Positions 52,701 through 64,000 of a stretch of 64,000 nt of DNA are shown in pieces. The DNA comes from Montifringilla adamsi. Lineage: Eukaryota; Chordata; Aves; Passeriformes; Passeridae. A program made the position numbers and the translations under genes. Location: assembly GCA_017590115.1 (NCBI GenBank), contig JAGGNK010006560.1, positions 372,001-436,000 on the forward strand. The letters run 5' to 3'. Every line of letters starts with the position of its first letter. Position 1 is the stretch's first letter. The notes beneath the pieces are model-generated. The model worked only from the letters and a program-made list of their open reading frames with translations. It made no database searches and had not been told where the DNA came from.

Positions 52701-55700
52701 ATGCTTGTCCTGGTTTAACTGAGAGAACAAACACACGCCCTATTGCTCAATTACATGTTTTCAGCATTTAGAGCAAATGAAAAAATAATGTATTATATTA
52801 GGTTTCTCTGAAGAACAAAAGTTTAACAGTGAGCAACAGCAAGAATTCTTGGCAGTAAAGTAAAATACTCTTTCATAATACTAGTTCACTTTTCAAAACA
52901 TTATTTCTGGAATGATACATTTGGCTGCATAATAAGAAACTTCTTGGTAAGAAAGTTTGTCCTTTAGGAAATAATCAAGTTTTTCAAATGATTGTGTGCA
53001 TAGAGGAGGCAGGAGGAAAATGCTTTGAAGAAACAATGAAAACAATATTATCTTTTCAACACTAATTTCCTCCAAGACTTTTTCCACAATAAAGCAGAAA
53101 AATCCACACATGGTGATATCAATCATTATAGATAATTGTAATATTTAAATAATTTATGCCCTTTAAACATTTCTGTACCAAAGACATGCTAATTTTCAGA
53201 ACAGAAAAACAGGCCTAATAAAAGCAGTCTGAACAAATAGTGTATCTATTATATGGTCCTGGGCTTATTTCAAGCTTATGCAGTCATACTTTGAGTTAAA
53301 CTATACCAGTGTAAAACCAGCTCAATCAGCCCTCAAAATTTTGTTTATGCCAAGATCTGTGGGTTCAAACTCCCCCTGTGAACAGCATGTATCCCTCCAT
53401 AAAGAACTAAGGCATTTATTGTAATCTAGATCCATGAAGATCCATGCCCACGAACAGACTTGATCTCTTACCAACACACTCGCTCCCAGCCAGGTCCACC
53501 AGCTGCAGTCTTGTTTTGACTTGCTTCATTTTCTCAGTTGCTTCAAGCTGCACCGGTGAAGAGGCTCTGGAAGAAGAGGTGGATTTATTGTCTCTCATTT
53601 TTTGTGGAAAGGTGAAGGAAGCCTCTTTATTTAGTCTCTGACTGGTTTGTTCATCTTCCCATAAAGTACCTGATTAATGGAAGAATCAAAAGAGAGCTTC
53701 TCACTGACACGGAAAATGAGATGGGGAAAAAATGGGTTATCAATAGGGGAATGTACAGTATCTGCTGCTTCAGGCTATTCTAACAGAAGCAATGTACAAG
53801 CCAGAATCCATGGCACAGGCAGGATGAATGACTTTTTCTATCTTATTTAAAGTTTTACTCATCAAACTGATCGTACCAGCTGGTAACAAGCTTTGGTGTA
53901 GATTGTGTTGTATCCAATAACCCCATTGTTGACACATCTGTGTGGAAAACAAGAAATGGGAGTCCAGTAAGGACTTCAAAGAGGCTTTTTTTTTTTTAAG
54001 TTTTAGACTGATTGAAACCAAAGTGCAATTTTGGATGCTAGGGAGCTGTAGGCTCTGAAAACAGATTCTATGTATTTGAAACATCACCTGCTGATGCTCT
54101 GGCAAAAAAAACCCAAAACTTCTATTTTGTCCTTTGCTGCTGCTCCCCAGCCCTCATATCCCACTGCAAGATCTCCACATGATGAGCTATTAGCCTCAAT
54201 AGTGTTATTCCCACTTGTTCAGGTTGGTTACCTACTAGTATCATTCCTCAGCAGAAGCATTTGGCTTTCTCTCTTTGCTGGGAAGGAAGACAAATACTGT
54301 CTGGGAAAGCTGCTTTCACATTAGCTTAGCAGGAATATATGCAAAATGGATTTCCCAAAGCAGTTGTTTTGGTTTTTTTTTTTTCTCTTAGTGTTTTGGT
54401 TTTCATCTATCTCTTTCTTTCTGTCTCTGAAAGAACAAAAGAATAAAAGGCACATATTCTGCTACACGTCATAGAGACAACAGACCTCCTTGGGTGCTTA
54501 CAGAGTTCTAGTTGGAATAGTAGAAAGTTTCCAACTGCAAGACTTGACTAAGGAGCAGACTGACTTGCACTACAGAGCTCTGTACTTCTCCAAGTAGGCT
54601 GCTGCTAAATCCTGAGCCAGATCTTCACAGTGTAGGCAGAGCAGCTGTGTTGGCTTACACAGAATAAATGGCTTCAGGCCATACAGTGTCAAACTAAGTG
54701 TTCCCACTCCTCTTCAGTTTTAGACAATGAAATTAAGAAACAGCTCACCTCAAACAACAGATAATACTGATCAAAATGTTCAAATGCCTTAATCAAACCT
54801 GAAAAAGTGCTGGCTTGTCAACCATGGCTTTAGGTGCAGAACTCATCTCAGACTTTACAACTTTTTCTTTAGTGACTAAGGTATCTGACGTTGAGATATT
54901 TGACAATGGCACCTGGCTTTTAAATCGGGATCCTTTCCTTTTAAACAAGTCAGGCTGTGCTGTCACACACTGCTGCAGTGAGGTCCCAGCTGCAGCGCTG
55001 CTCTCTCTGTTTCATTACAGTACACATCTTCTCCTACTTGCTGTGAATCAAAAGCCAGAGTCTGCATTCAACAACAATTAGACGTTTCTGCAGAGCTTTG
55101 CTGCCAGGCAACATGGCACAGTGGGGTGGCTGCAATTAGAAGTGGCAAATGGAATTCTGGACCAGACAAGATGGCTGCTGTGCTAATGGTGCAAGCACTG
55201 AGTTTAAAAAAGTACCATCAGTCCAACTGACAAGAATCTGGAGCTGACTAGAGTTAACATTGGGAATGCTGGAGCTGCAACTTATAAAATAATTGTGTAT
55301 TTTGGCAAGGCCCATAGGTAAGAGAAGGCACTGTTCGTTCTGCTATTCTGTTGGTTTAATTTCTGATAGCAGTCTAAGGGAAAAAATGTTAAATATTTCC
55401 CACTTTCTAAAATATTTCCCACTTTCATATTGTTGTTGCAGAGTATGAAGGAGATGGACCACAGCACTGAAAGCAGAGAGACTAATTATAACATGAGCAA
55501 AAGTAAACAAAGTTGCCCCCAAGAGCCCCAAAATGAGTTGTTCCTTAACTAATAAACTCTAAGTATTGGTGAGGTAGTGGAAAGCAGAACTATCACTGTT
55601 GCCATAGTAAACAGGACAAGTATTTTGTCTTTTCATACAGTGGCCTATTATTAACAGTTCAAAAGATTCTGAATTTAAAGGACGTTTTTGCAAGGCAGAA

Positions 55701-58700
55701 AGTAAATAAATTTAATTCTTTCTCAACCAAAAGCATGTGACGGTGCCTAAAATTTATGGTTAGCTTAACCACAAACTTTGTAGGACATGTAATTATTCAT
55801 TCTAAGTGATTTAACTACTTTATTTGACAACTTTATTTGTATGTACCTTATCAAGGTCTTTACTGTCTTATACCTTATCTTATGACTTTCTGATAACACT
55901 TATTCATTAATTGCCTCATGCAACATAACTTCAACAACTCTGGAAGTCAAGGCATGTAAAGAAAAGTGCTAAGATTTTGTGAAACTGAAAGTTCGAGTAG
56001 CATTCAAACATGAAAATGGTCTGTTATTTAAGAAGGAACGTAGAAGTTCAAAAAATGGAAATGAACTGAGGGAATGTATCAAACATTGGAACAAGGAAGA
56101 AAAAGCAATATGAAAACCTCCCACAGTCCACAGACTGTTTTTCTAAAAACAACTGGCTCCAGATGTATTTTAGTAACATCCTACTTACCAAAGTTATCTC
56201 CAAAGACAACTGTGGTTATGGTCAATGTCACTACCAGATGAGAACGAGAGGAATGAGCATGCACCAGTGTTGGGTGTGTGACTCTCAGCTGTAGGCCTTT
56301 GTTGACTAGATGCAAAAATTCAGATGCATTTTCAACCGTCCTAAGAAGTAAAGAAACAGAAAGGATATTTAACTGACTTACAGGAAAAATCACACAAGAA
56401 AGCTGACAACTTGAATGAGAATCTCAGCATTTCCATTTCCTGCTCTTCTCCTTATACTCTCAGTTTTGAGCTGCACAAATAGACTTTTTCAGGTGGGATA
56501 AAGATGAAAATTCAAGCCAAAAGCTGTGATGTAGTCCTGAAAGTGCTGCAGAAGTGCCCTGCCAGCCTTGCAGGTCCAGAGGTACTATAGCTCAGCTCTT
56601 GAAGCAACAGACAGTTTGGAAGAAAAGACAAAGGTTTAGACATTGCTGGAATCTCTGGTCTTACAGAAGTAGATTTCTCCAATTTATGCTGAGGTAGCTC
56701 ATTTTCTTAGGTTAGAATTAGGTAAAACCCCCCAAAATTTCTCTGGGCCTCTGGAAGTCATATTTCACATTTGGAATTAAATCCGGAATCCCTGGAAAAA
56801 AGTCCAGTTCCACTGTTCAATGAGCACAACATCAGAATAAATAGATGTGAATTTCTACAGACCATTTATCTCATACTGTTTTCTGTTGTCTGTTTTCTTT
56901 TCCTGTTAAAGAAAGTACTGCAAATATGATCAATCCGAGGGCAAGGACCTAGCACACACAGTGGAATAAATACAGAAAGTGAAACAAACTAGTTAGGTAA
57001 AGAAAGAACCCACTATGATTTTCCCTATGTTTGCAATGTTGAAAACAAATGAGATAAGAGTGACTACCCTCACCGTGTTGCCTTCTTCAATAATCATTGA
57101 AGGTAGAACACCTAAACAGCTGTTTTTAGGTGGGGGTATAAATTATGACTGTATATCGTAGCCTGGTCACTGAATGCTCTGTAACAGCACAACCATTAAT
57201 AATTATTATGACAGGCCAAAGGCTTGGTTCCACAATGCTGCAGTCAGCAGCAGCTAGCATGTGATAAAAAGCAACGACTCTAAGACTTAGATTTGGCTGA
57301 TTTCACTAGAAGTCAGACCAGGCACAAACTTATTTTATGCTAAGAGCCACACCTGAAGAGTTTAGAGACAGAAGAACACAAGAAAACAAACTAAACTAAA
57401 ATAATCTCCTCAAAAAACAAAGCAAGGGCATCTGAAGCACAGAAAAGCATTTGGCCACACCATATCTATAGATACTTAGGAGAAGCAGCCATCTAAGTGC
57501 AGTTCCCTGTGTATCCAGGGCTGCATGAGATAATCACTATAGACTTCCCCTATCAATCCTGAGCCACACATGACAGCCTCCACGGTAGCCACCTCTGGGC
57601 AGCCACCAGGGATGTCTCCTGCTTGTTTGACCTGGTACCAGCAGAGAACCAGTGGCTCCAGTTCCTACAATGGGGCGATCTAACTATTACCACACATCCA
57701 AGGAGGCACACCTCCTGCCTTCCCAAGCCTTCAACTTCATCTTGCAGTGGCTAGTCAGCCAGGACTGAAAGGCCTGAGGGGGAAGCAGCCTTGGCTAGGA
57801 TGCAGCACCAGGCTGTTGGCTTCTGCAAGCTGCTGCTGTGAGCTGGCAAAGGGTCAGTGCTCCAAGCTGCTCCCCATCCCTTCATTTGCCATGGAAAACA
57901 GGGTTCAGGATGTGCTGTCAATGCTGGTCACCTACTGGAAGGTAAGGAAGCTGTACCTGGCTTTGAAGACAAGCAACATCCCCAGCCCAGTGTGGCAAGT
58001 GTGGCACAGTAGCTCCTCCATAGGACTGACAGTAATAGTATTTTATTTTTTAATAGTATTTTAGTATAATCTCTACAACTTCATTATGCTTTATGTGCCA
58101 CACGTTCCATGACCAGATTCTACAAAGAGAAGCCCTGTTGCAGTTATGTTAAAAATTTGATGCTGAAAGTTCTCCAAAGTCAACCAAGCTATAAAAGAAG
58201 AAAGAGACTGAGGTTTTCATGATTCAGTAAGATGAACATGTTAGCAGGAAAGAGACTACTGTACTTTAGTGGATATATGGAGAAGCAAATGAGACCCAGC
58301 AGGCCAATATATTCTAGATGAAATATTATCATAAATGAGGATATGTTTTTATTCAAAGCACCAGCTGTTTACTTTAGATTTCAGGCAGCTGGGTGGCCTC
58401 ATTCAATGGTTCCTTTACTTTGTTTGGGTTTGTTTTTTCTTATTAACCTTTCTATGTAATTATTAATATACCCTGTTTATGATTTGGACTTTTTTCACTG
58501 CTTGCATTGTAATTGAGATACAAATCCATATTTTTATTTATGTTTGCATTAGCATTTAGTATTAACTGATGGAGATAAGTGGCTTTTAAGAGTTTTAGTT
58601 CAAGGCACCAGGTTCCTTTGCCATAAATTAAAATTTACAGAAATAAACAGAGCAGCCATTTTATTAACTAGAGGGACAAATGAAACCTTATTGAATCTTC

Positions 58701-61700
58701 TCTTTTTTTGTCTCTATGGCACAAGTCCCATTGCTTCTCGCCTCTCCCCTTCCCAAAACCTATGAAAAGAGATGGGTCACCCACTAACTATGCAAAGCTC
58801 CCTGGGGAAGTGGAACAGGCATTTTTCAGGAATAAAATTATGCCAGGCCAGCATCTTAGTTATTGAAATACCATAATTAAAAACTGCTTGGAGGTTTTGA
58901 TGGAAACAGGAAAAGTTCGACTCCCAGCATGTCCACACTACATGCACCCGTCTTCACTTTCTAAGTTATATGGCTCCTTTCCTGTCTAGTCAAAGGAAAA
59001 AGATTAGCTCCTCCAAGAAAGATTCAGCACACACAAGTTAAGTTCTGCTCCCAGACTCTTCTGGAGTTTTTAATTCCCTTGACAGCAGAGCCTTAACTAG
59101 ATACTAAAATCTGGAGTAGAGTCACAGTTGGGAAATACAAGAATAGAGACATAGAGAAACCCACTAGTCAGCATAATACAGACAGAAAGGGCAAAAGGAT
59201 TCATCCCTTTAAGCTCCAGTCACTTTTCATTCATTCCATGTTCTTATGGAGCATGCAGAGTGCAATCATGCTTACAGAATTTCTATGGAAATTGTATTTA
59301 ACCTCAAGACCAAAGAGCAGGCAAACCCTAGATGCAAATGTTAATACTTCTGAAAATTTTGCAGTGCTTATTGCTTCATAGAAAGAAAGGAGAGTCCTAT
59401 AGCTCCTACAGTGAAGAAAACTACTTGACAATTTCTCTGGGCTCCTACTTTTCTCAACAAATGTGTACCACTAGGTAGAGTAAAAGTACATTTGCACAAT
59501 CCTCCAGTACATTCTTGTACTTTTATCAAAGCTTGCTGGGAATAGCATTAAATCCACATAAACAAACTACTGGTCTGCTTATGTGACTAAGCCCCACAGG
59601 ACAAAATTATCTCCACTGATGGTGCATTTTATTTAATTGGCATGGGATGCATTTCATATCTGACTGCTAATTCCCCTTGGAAAAGCAGAGATTAGACCAT
59701 GACAAGAATTATTATAGAGAAGCAAAGAAAAACATCACATTTCCTCAGAAACAGTAAACACTAATGCTGTTCTAAACATTTCAATAGAGCAAGATATTTC
59801 TTTTCCCAAATGTTATTTACTCAAGGAGCAAGACACTTCTTTATGTGACATCTCAATAATGCACATGCTCCCTTCTGGAATCTGTTTTCATGCTGGGTGC
59901 TCACAGAGAGATGTCCAGTTTAATTCCACTGGATACCATCACCTCTCTGGTGCCACTAGTACTGTTTATCCTAATTTTATTTTTTTTCTAGCTAATGTTG
60001 ATACTACTAGTGTAAGGCCCAAAGAAAGGCCACAAAAATGGAGAAAGGCCTAGAGAGGAAGCCACATAAGCAGAAGCTGAGGTGACTTGGTCTGTTCAGC
60101 CTGGAGGAGAGGAGACTAAGTTGAGACCTCATTGCAGTTACAACTTCCTTGTGAGGGGAAGCAGAGAGTCAGGAATCAACCTCTTCTCCCTGGTGACCTG
60201 AGGGAACAGCCAGAAGTTGTGTCGGGGAGGTTTACATTGGATATTAGGAAAAGGTTCTTCATCCAGAGGGTGGCTAGGTACTAGAATGGGATTCTTGGGG
60301 CTGTCCTGTGCAGGGCCAGGAGTTGGACTCAATGATCTTGTGGGCCCCTTCTCACTCAGGAAATTCTATGATAAACGATACAGCCATTACCAAAATGAAG
60401 CATCTGAAACAGATTCCCTCTTGTTAATGGATGAAATTTTATGAACATATGATTTTTAACATCTAATTACCCAAGGTAAGTTTTTTATATATAACAAGAA
60501 AGCACTGTGTGTTTGCTTTGTATGCCACACTTACATAATGTCAAGAATAATTCCCATGAGTACTAAAACAAATCTTCATAATGCTCAGTAAGCAAAAGAA
60601 GGCCTTTAAGTATAACTGTAGCCTTAAATACCCTAGCTCTCCCTACACTGTCAAGTTGTGTAAATAAGGATCAAACCTGGCATACACCAGTGCTGGAGAG
60701 GGACATCTTAAAAGTGAATGGTGAGAAGCTTTGCTGCTTAGCTTCTAGTTTGAAGAATCTTGATTTTCAAGACCTACCAGTTCAAATGCCAACTTAACAA
60801 TTCCAGCTTTAACACCTCCAGTTACGAAAACAGAACATTAAGTAATATTAAGATGGGTATTTGTATTAAAATATCACTTAAAATCTTATTCTAATTTTTG
60901 TAACTCCAGTGCATAAAGGGAAAGGTACCACTCTACAGCTGCTTAACTATTTGCAATTGGTAAGTAAATTTCTATTATAATCTGTAAATTTTATAATTCA
61001 ATGAGACTGAATAGAAAGTGATTTGTGACTAGATTATCCCTTCTTCTTCTACAGCTGACAAGATGCCATAGATCCAGCAACAACAACATATGCAGCAATC
61101 TCCAGGCATTCTGAATGGAAGGCACTTAACACAGGAGTATAACTCAAAGTAATTGTACACTTATTTCTGGAAGTATTTTGACATTTGCAGCCAACTGCAG
61201 TCTAATAGACTAAGCTAACAGAAACAGAACTGTTCTTTTGCATATGGTAAGGACTTATTGTTTAGAAGCAATCTGGTGCCTGTAATGCAATATTGTGACA
61301 GCTCTACACAGCATTAACACCAGATAGTGTTCGGATTATAGGAGCAAGCCGTGTACTCACTCATGCGTCAGCAATGGCACATCACTCTTTCCTTCTCTGG
61401 TTGTGACAACATCACGCTTGATGCCAAACACTTTTCCACAACTGTCTTTGGCCAGAAGATCAAAAATTTCATTATTATACACTTCTACAACAGAAACCTC
61501 AACCCAGTAACTTCCTGGTGGCTTTTCTGAAATAAGCCTGGCAAATAAAAAAAGAGAAAAAAAATTGAAGAAAAAAGTCCAAAAAGTTGAAGTCAAACCC
61601 CAAATGAACAATCTGTAAATAGAGATCTATTCTTTAATTGCAATATAATTGCAATCTGATAAAAGCATTTACTAAGTATCTGCAGCCATGGAATTGCCTC

Positions 61701-62750
61701 ATCCATATGCTAAAGTTAACTTGAAGACTCAGAATATACAGTTTATTTATACTTGAGGAAGTAAATAGAATTTAATTTTCCAAACAACTGTGCCAGCTTG
61801 TTTTTTCCACTAGCCTCCCACCTCAGGATTTTTTTAATACCATTTCTCTGCTGGCAGTTATTGCACTCAGAGTTCAGAGTATAAAATCTGGCAGAGTGCA
61901 AGCAATGAACAGAGATGGGAAACTATATCTGGAAGAAGTTATCTGTTCACAGCCTGAAAAAATCCATAAATTAAGGGCTTCTCTATTCAGGAGAGTATTT
62001 ACAGTTAGACAGTTATTCTCATACAAAACTGATTCTTTGATTTAGCTTATACCCTTCTCCAAAACAAACAGGCTTAGCTGGAAAAACTTCTAATGACTCT
62101 TCTACTATAACACAGCAGCATATCAGTTCAATTCTGTATTAGGTTCAACTGAAAAAAATCTAAGAATCCTTAAAACAAGTACAGATTGTAGTTAAAAATT
62201 CTACAATCCTTCTTCCTTGGGACTGGGTTCTAATCTGAATTCTCTTCATCTATTCCAGTTGTCAAGTTTCACAGAACTTTTCAGAACTTAATTATCTTTT
62301 GGTCTCCCACAACTATGGTTGAAACATTTTCAGAAGTTTAATTAGAGTCTGAAAGCCAGATGGACAGATAACAGACAGTAAAACTGCATAATCTTATTGT
62401 CTTAGAAAATTGGATAAAGCAGGAGAGAGACTAGAAATCCATATGAAACTTCAAATATCAAATGATGGTCAGAGAAGTATAAATATTAACCATTTTGAAG
62501 CTGAAATCTGTAATGATAAATACACTACAAATATTATTTCATCCTTTCTATACAGTTTAAAGTGACTGCCACTGACAGCAAGCTTTTACTTAGTTTTTAC
62601 CTGAACACTTCTTGAGTAGCTCGAGGAATAATTCCAAGTTCTGATTCCTCTTCTATGGCGAATGCTAAGTTCCCCTCTAACTGTGGTCCCAACATTGTGT
62701 ATGTCTTCCCACTTCCAGTTTGCCCATAAGCCATGATACACACATTGTAC
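49617..62750 (-). CDS. KIF25: KIF25, kinesin-14 motor (partial: last 331 residues in six exons)
   Basis: Six minus-strand exons with matching phases give 331 residues and a stop; the N-terminus is outside the window. Motifs in order are [20 protein letters not shown] (P-loop), [20 protein letters not shown] (switch I), DLAGSE (switch II, residues 218-223 of this fragment), [13 protein letters not shown], and [13 protein letters not shown] near the end. This layout is specific to KIF25, a small kinesin-14 that is little more than a motor domain. Human KIF25 is about 384 residues and has been linked to microtubule-dependent centrosome and nuclear positioning. All nucleotide-binding motifs look intact, so ATPase activity is likely. 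A roughly 50-residue insertion lies before switch II. No coiled coil follows the motor. The gene converges on FRMD1, as in human. Confidence 0.94.
49781..50972 (-). other. KIF25 last intron
   Basis: This 1.2 kb intron is AT-rich. No other feature is seen. Confidence 0.7.
50973..51128 (-). CDS. KIF25: KIF25 exon, relay helix to alpha-5 ([13 protein letters not shown])
   Basis: The acceptor is ttctacactgtaccag and the donor GTGAGG; the exon is 156 nt, phase 1 to 1. It encodes [37 protein letters not shown] and [20 protein letters not shown] and YRNSKLTxLL are classic kinesin motifs near the microtubule-binding face. Confidence 0.96.
51129..53471 (-). other. KIF25 intron between the switch II exon and the INRSL exon
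   Basis: This is a 2.3 kb intron. A few ORFs (for example 52438-52734 minus) lack motifs. No repeat was recognised. Confidence 0.7.
53472..53669 (-). CDS. KIF25: KIF25 exon with motor insertion and switch II (DLAGSE)
   Basis: The acceptor is ttccattaatcag and the donor GTAAGA; the exon is 198 nt, phase 1 to 1. The first 50 or so residues are polar and Ser-rich (for example [15 protein letters not shown]), an insertion before [21 protein letters not shown] is at 53479-53496. The reading is open from acceptor to donor. The exact acceptor is supported by phase and by the open frame, not by homology, because the insertion varies. Confidence 0.88.
53670..56188 (-). other. KIF25 intron between the switch I and switch II exons
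   Basis: This 2.5 kb intron contains the 17-bp direct repeat at 55391-55427. No other feature is supported. Confidence 0.7.
55391..55427. repeat. 17-bp direct repeat (period 19)
   Basis: The unit aaatatttcccactttc occurs twice, at 55391 and 55410. It lies within a KIF25 intron. Confidence 0.85.
56189..56340 (-). CDS. KIF25: KIF25 exon with switch I (SSRSH)
   Basis: The acceptor is ctttacttcttag and the donor GTAAGT; the exon is 152 nt, phase 2 to 1. It encodes a helix ([18 protein letters not shown]) and [25 protein letters not shown] (56238-56252) is switch I. The Asn three residues before it, usual in kinesins, is replaced by His; human KIF25 also has His here (HADSSRSH, from memory). Confidence 0.95.
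56341..61360 (-). other. KIF25 large intron
   Basis: This 5.0 kb intron holds the CR1 fragment (60016-60376). It also has a GC-richer block at about 57540-58020 that differs from the AT-rich surroundings, followed by a taatagtatttta direct repeat near 58030-58062. No exon is recognised. Confidence 0.7.
60016..60376 (+). mobile_element. CR1 LINE 3' fragment, internally deleted
   Basis: The segment carries the CR1 3' region in order: ttcagcctggaggagagga, ggaggtttacattggatatt, aggaaaaggttcttcatcc, ggccaggagttggactcaat, and the terminal aattctatgat. Compared with the usual avian CR1 3' end, about 70-80 bases are missing after 'ctagaatggg', and a shorter piece is missing after 'ctggtgacc'. It lies in a KIF25 intron, antisense to the gene, and has no coding capacity left. 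CR1 is the dominant LINE of birds and reptiles, so it supports an avian source. Confidence 0.85.
61361..61537 (-). CDS. KIF25: KIF25 exon, central motor ([12 protein letters not shown])
   Basis: The acceptor is tttatttgccag and the donor GTGAGT; the exon is 177 nt, phase 2 to 2. It encodes [20 protein letters not shown] then [15 protein letters not shown]. The (V)EVYNExxxDLL motif is conserved in kinesins. It ends DVPLLTHE, matching the ALLASE stretch of the human protein. Confidence 0.95.
61538..62600 (-). other. KIF25 intron after the P-loop exon
   Basis: This is a 1.06 kb AT-rich intron with no other feature. Confidence 0.7.
62601..62750 (-). CDS. KIF25: KIF25 exon with P-loop (first exon visible)
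   Basis: On the minus strand the acceptor is tatttttcag and the donor GTAAAA; the exon is 150 nt, phase 2 to 2. It encodes [20 protein letters not shown], then a short variable loop and [21 protein letters not shown] (62702-62725) is the canonical kinesin Walker A. The entry phase fits a preceding Gly codon (usually ...LLDG), whose exon was not found within the remaining 1250 bases. Confidence 0.95.
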
Positions 62751-64000
62751 CTGAAAAATACAAGTGCTGTATTTATTTTGCCATTACCAAATGTCTCTAT
62801 TAGGTGGCAAGTCAAACTTCAAACAATATGGGAACACAAACAAGAAAATAAAAGCACTGCTCCTGATTTCTTTCTACAGATCTCAAAGTCTGTTCATTAA
62901 TTACTGTTCATAACATCACCTAAACAGATTTTATTTTTTAAGCAGAGTTAAAGGGATGTTTTTAAGTAGAAGTTAAAAGGATCTTTAGCTTGGAATGACT
63001 GATGTTGTTAGACCTCCTTGCCTGCCCAACTTTCAGCTTTTGCACTACAGAGCTGCTTTTTAATCAGATCCTGAACCACTGCAGTTTACAGTACAGCATT
63101 TTAAAGTAAACCATTTCTGGGCTTGATTTGTGTTACAGTGCTGTGCTGCAAACCATTGCACTTGCATCCTAACAGCTGGGAACTTTTCATCTCTCATAGC
63201 CTTTTTCAGGCAGGCTCATCAGACAGCCCTAAGAATAGGAGACACAAATTTTAAACCAAGAGCAGCAGTTCAGAATGATCATGCACACAATGACTACTCT
63301 GGAACAAAGGTGGCAGCAACTGCTCTGATAAGGACAAGTAGAAAATGAAAATGTACAATATCAGTGCAAAGGAAGAGGCACGTATGAAACATCATCTTTT
63401 GAAGCAGACAAGTAAATATGTCTAATGACTAGAACTCTGAAAATGCCTCTTGGCTGCACTGAAAATAATAGAAAAAGAATTGTTCACAGCTGTGAGCACT
63501 TTGTGGATGTCTGTTCCACAGGGATCTGAACGGAAATGTATGAATCCTATCTAGAAAGTGTGTTACTAACACAATCAGATCAAAGTCAACATCTTCAGCA
63601 AAATAAGTGGGTGGATACAGATGCATCCAGCCACAGTACTGCTTTATATGGAGGACCAACACTGTGCTGTGCAGCTTTGCCCCTCCTAGGCTGTGCCTGC
63701 TCTGCTGCTCCTGCCAGCAACTTGATGTTGACCACAGTACTGTGCCAGCCAAAGCTTTGGAAGACGTGCATTTATGCTGACAGGACTGCTCTCTCCCTGG
63801 AATATCTCATTTGTTCAGAGATACGACATTAGCAGAACCTACACAAGAAGTGCTTCACAGTTTGCAGAAACTTCTGCTCTACTAGTGTTGCAAGAATGGG
63901 CCTGCTCCTTTTCTGCCAGGGAATAAAATTTCACTGCCTAAGCTACCTCTTCTGTGGGCAGACCTGAAACAGCTGCTTTTGATTATCTGATGCTTTTCCT
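62751..64000 (-). other. KIF25 intron running off the window edge
   Basis: The exon before the P-loop exon, expected to end in ...LLDG in phase 2, was not found here. The N-terminus of KIF25 must lie to the right of the window. A short frame near 63570-63610 (AEDVDFDLIVLV, minus strand) recalls that exon only loosely and lacks a suitable donor. Confidence 0.6.

Noticed and set aside
63570..63615. Possible upstream KIF25 exon (AEDVDFDLIVLV on the minus strand)
   Set aside because: Similarity to the usual VFEDVxPLLxSLLDG segment is loose, and there is no GT donor in the needed phase.

Overview
This window is vertebrate nuclear DNA, most likely from a bird. It has short coding exons joined by GT-AG introns, poly(A) signals, and a truncated CR1 LINE whose 3' end carries the avian 'attctatgat' terminus. 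There is no bacterial, viral or plasmid gene organisation. The species cannot be fixed from the sequence; the CR1 subtype would fit a neoavian bird.

Two protein genes can be read exon by exon, and they converge. On the plus strand, 13 coding exons between 5202 and 32898 give a complete 609-residue FERM-domain protein of the FRMD1/FRMD6 (Willin) family. I call it FRMD1 because its neighbour is KIF25, and FRMD1 and KIF25 are adjacent and convergent in the human 6q27 region. On the minus strand, six exons between 62750 and 49617 give the last 331 residues of the kinesin-14 motor KIF25. Its N-terminal exon(s) lie beyond the right edge. All exon phases match across both sets, and no frameshift or premature stop was found in either.

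Region by region: 1-5132 is upstream sequence with no convincing gene, apart from one exon-like 51-base segment. 5133-35.8 kb is FRMD1 with large introns 1 and 2 and a roughly 2.9 kb 3' UTR. 37.05-37.70 kb is a CpG island containing a short GGGGCC array and has no assigned gene. 37.7-49.4 kb is intergenic, with simple repeats, a tandem duplication, a long near-perfect hairpin and one possible terminal exon. 49.6-62.75 kb is KIF25. 62.75-64 kb is its next upstream intron.

The two proteins are not known to act together. FRMD1 is expected at the cell cortex by analogy with FRMD6 (Hippo pathway and junctions). KIF25 is a microtubule motor linked to centrosome and nuclear positioning. The most unusual items are the hairpin at 46043-46096, the CpG island with its GGGGCC repeat, an in-frame stop-free intron in FRMD1, and the long insertion in the KIF25 motor. 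I found no new biological system.
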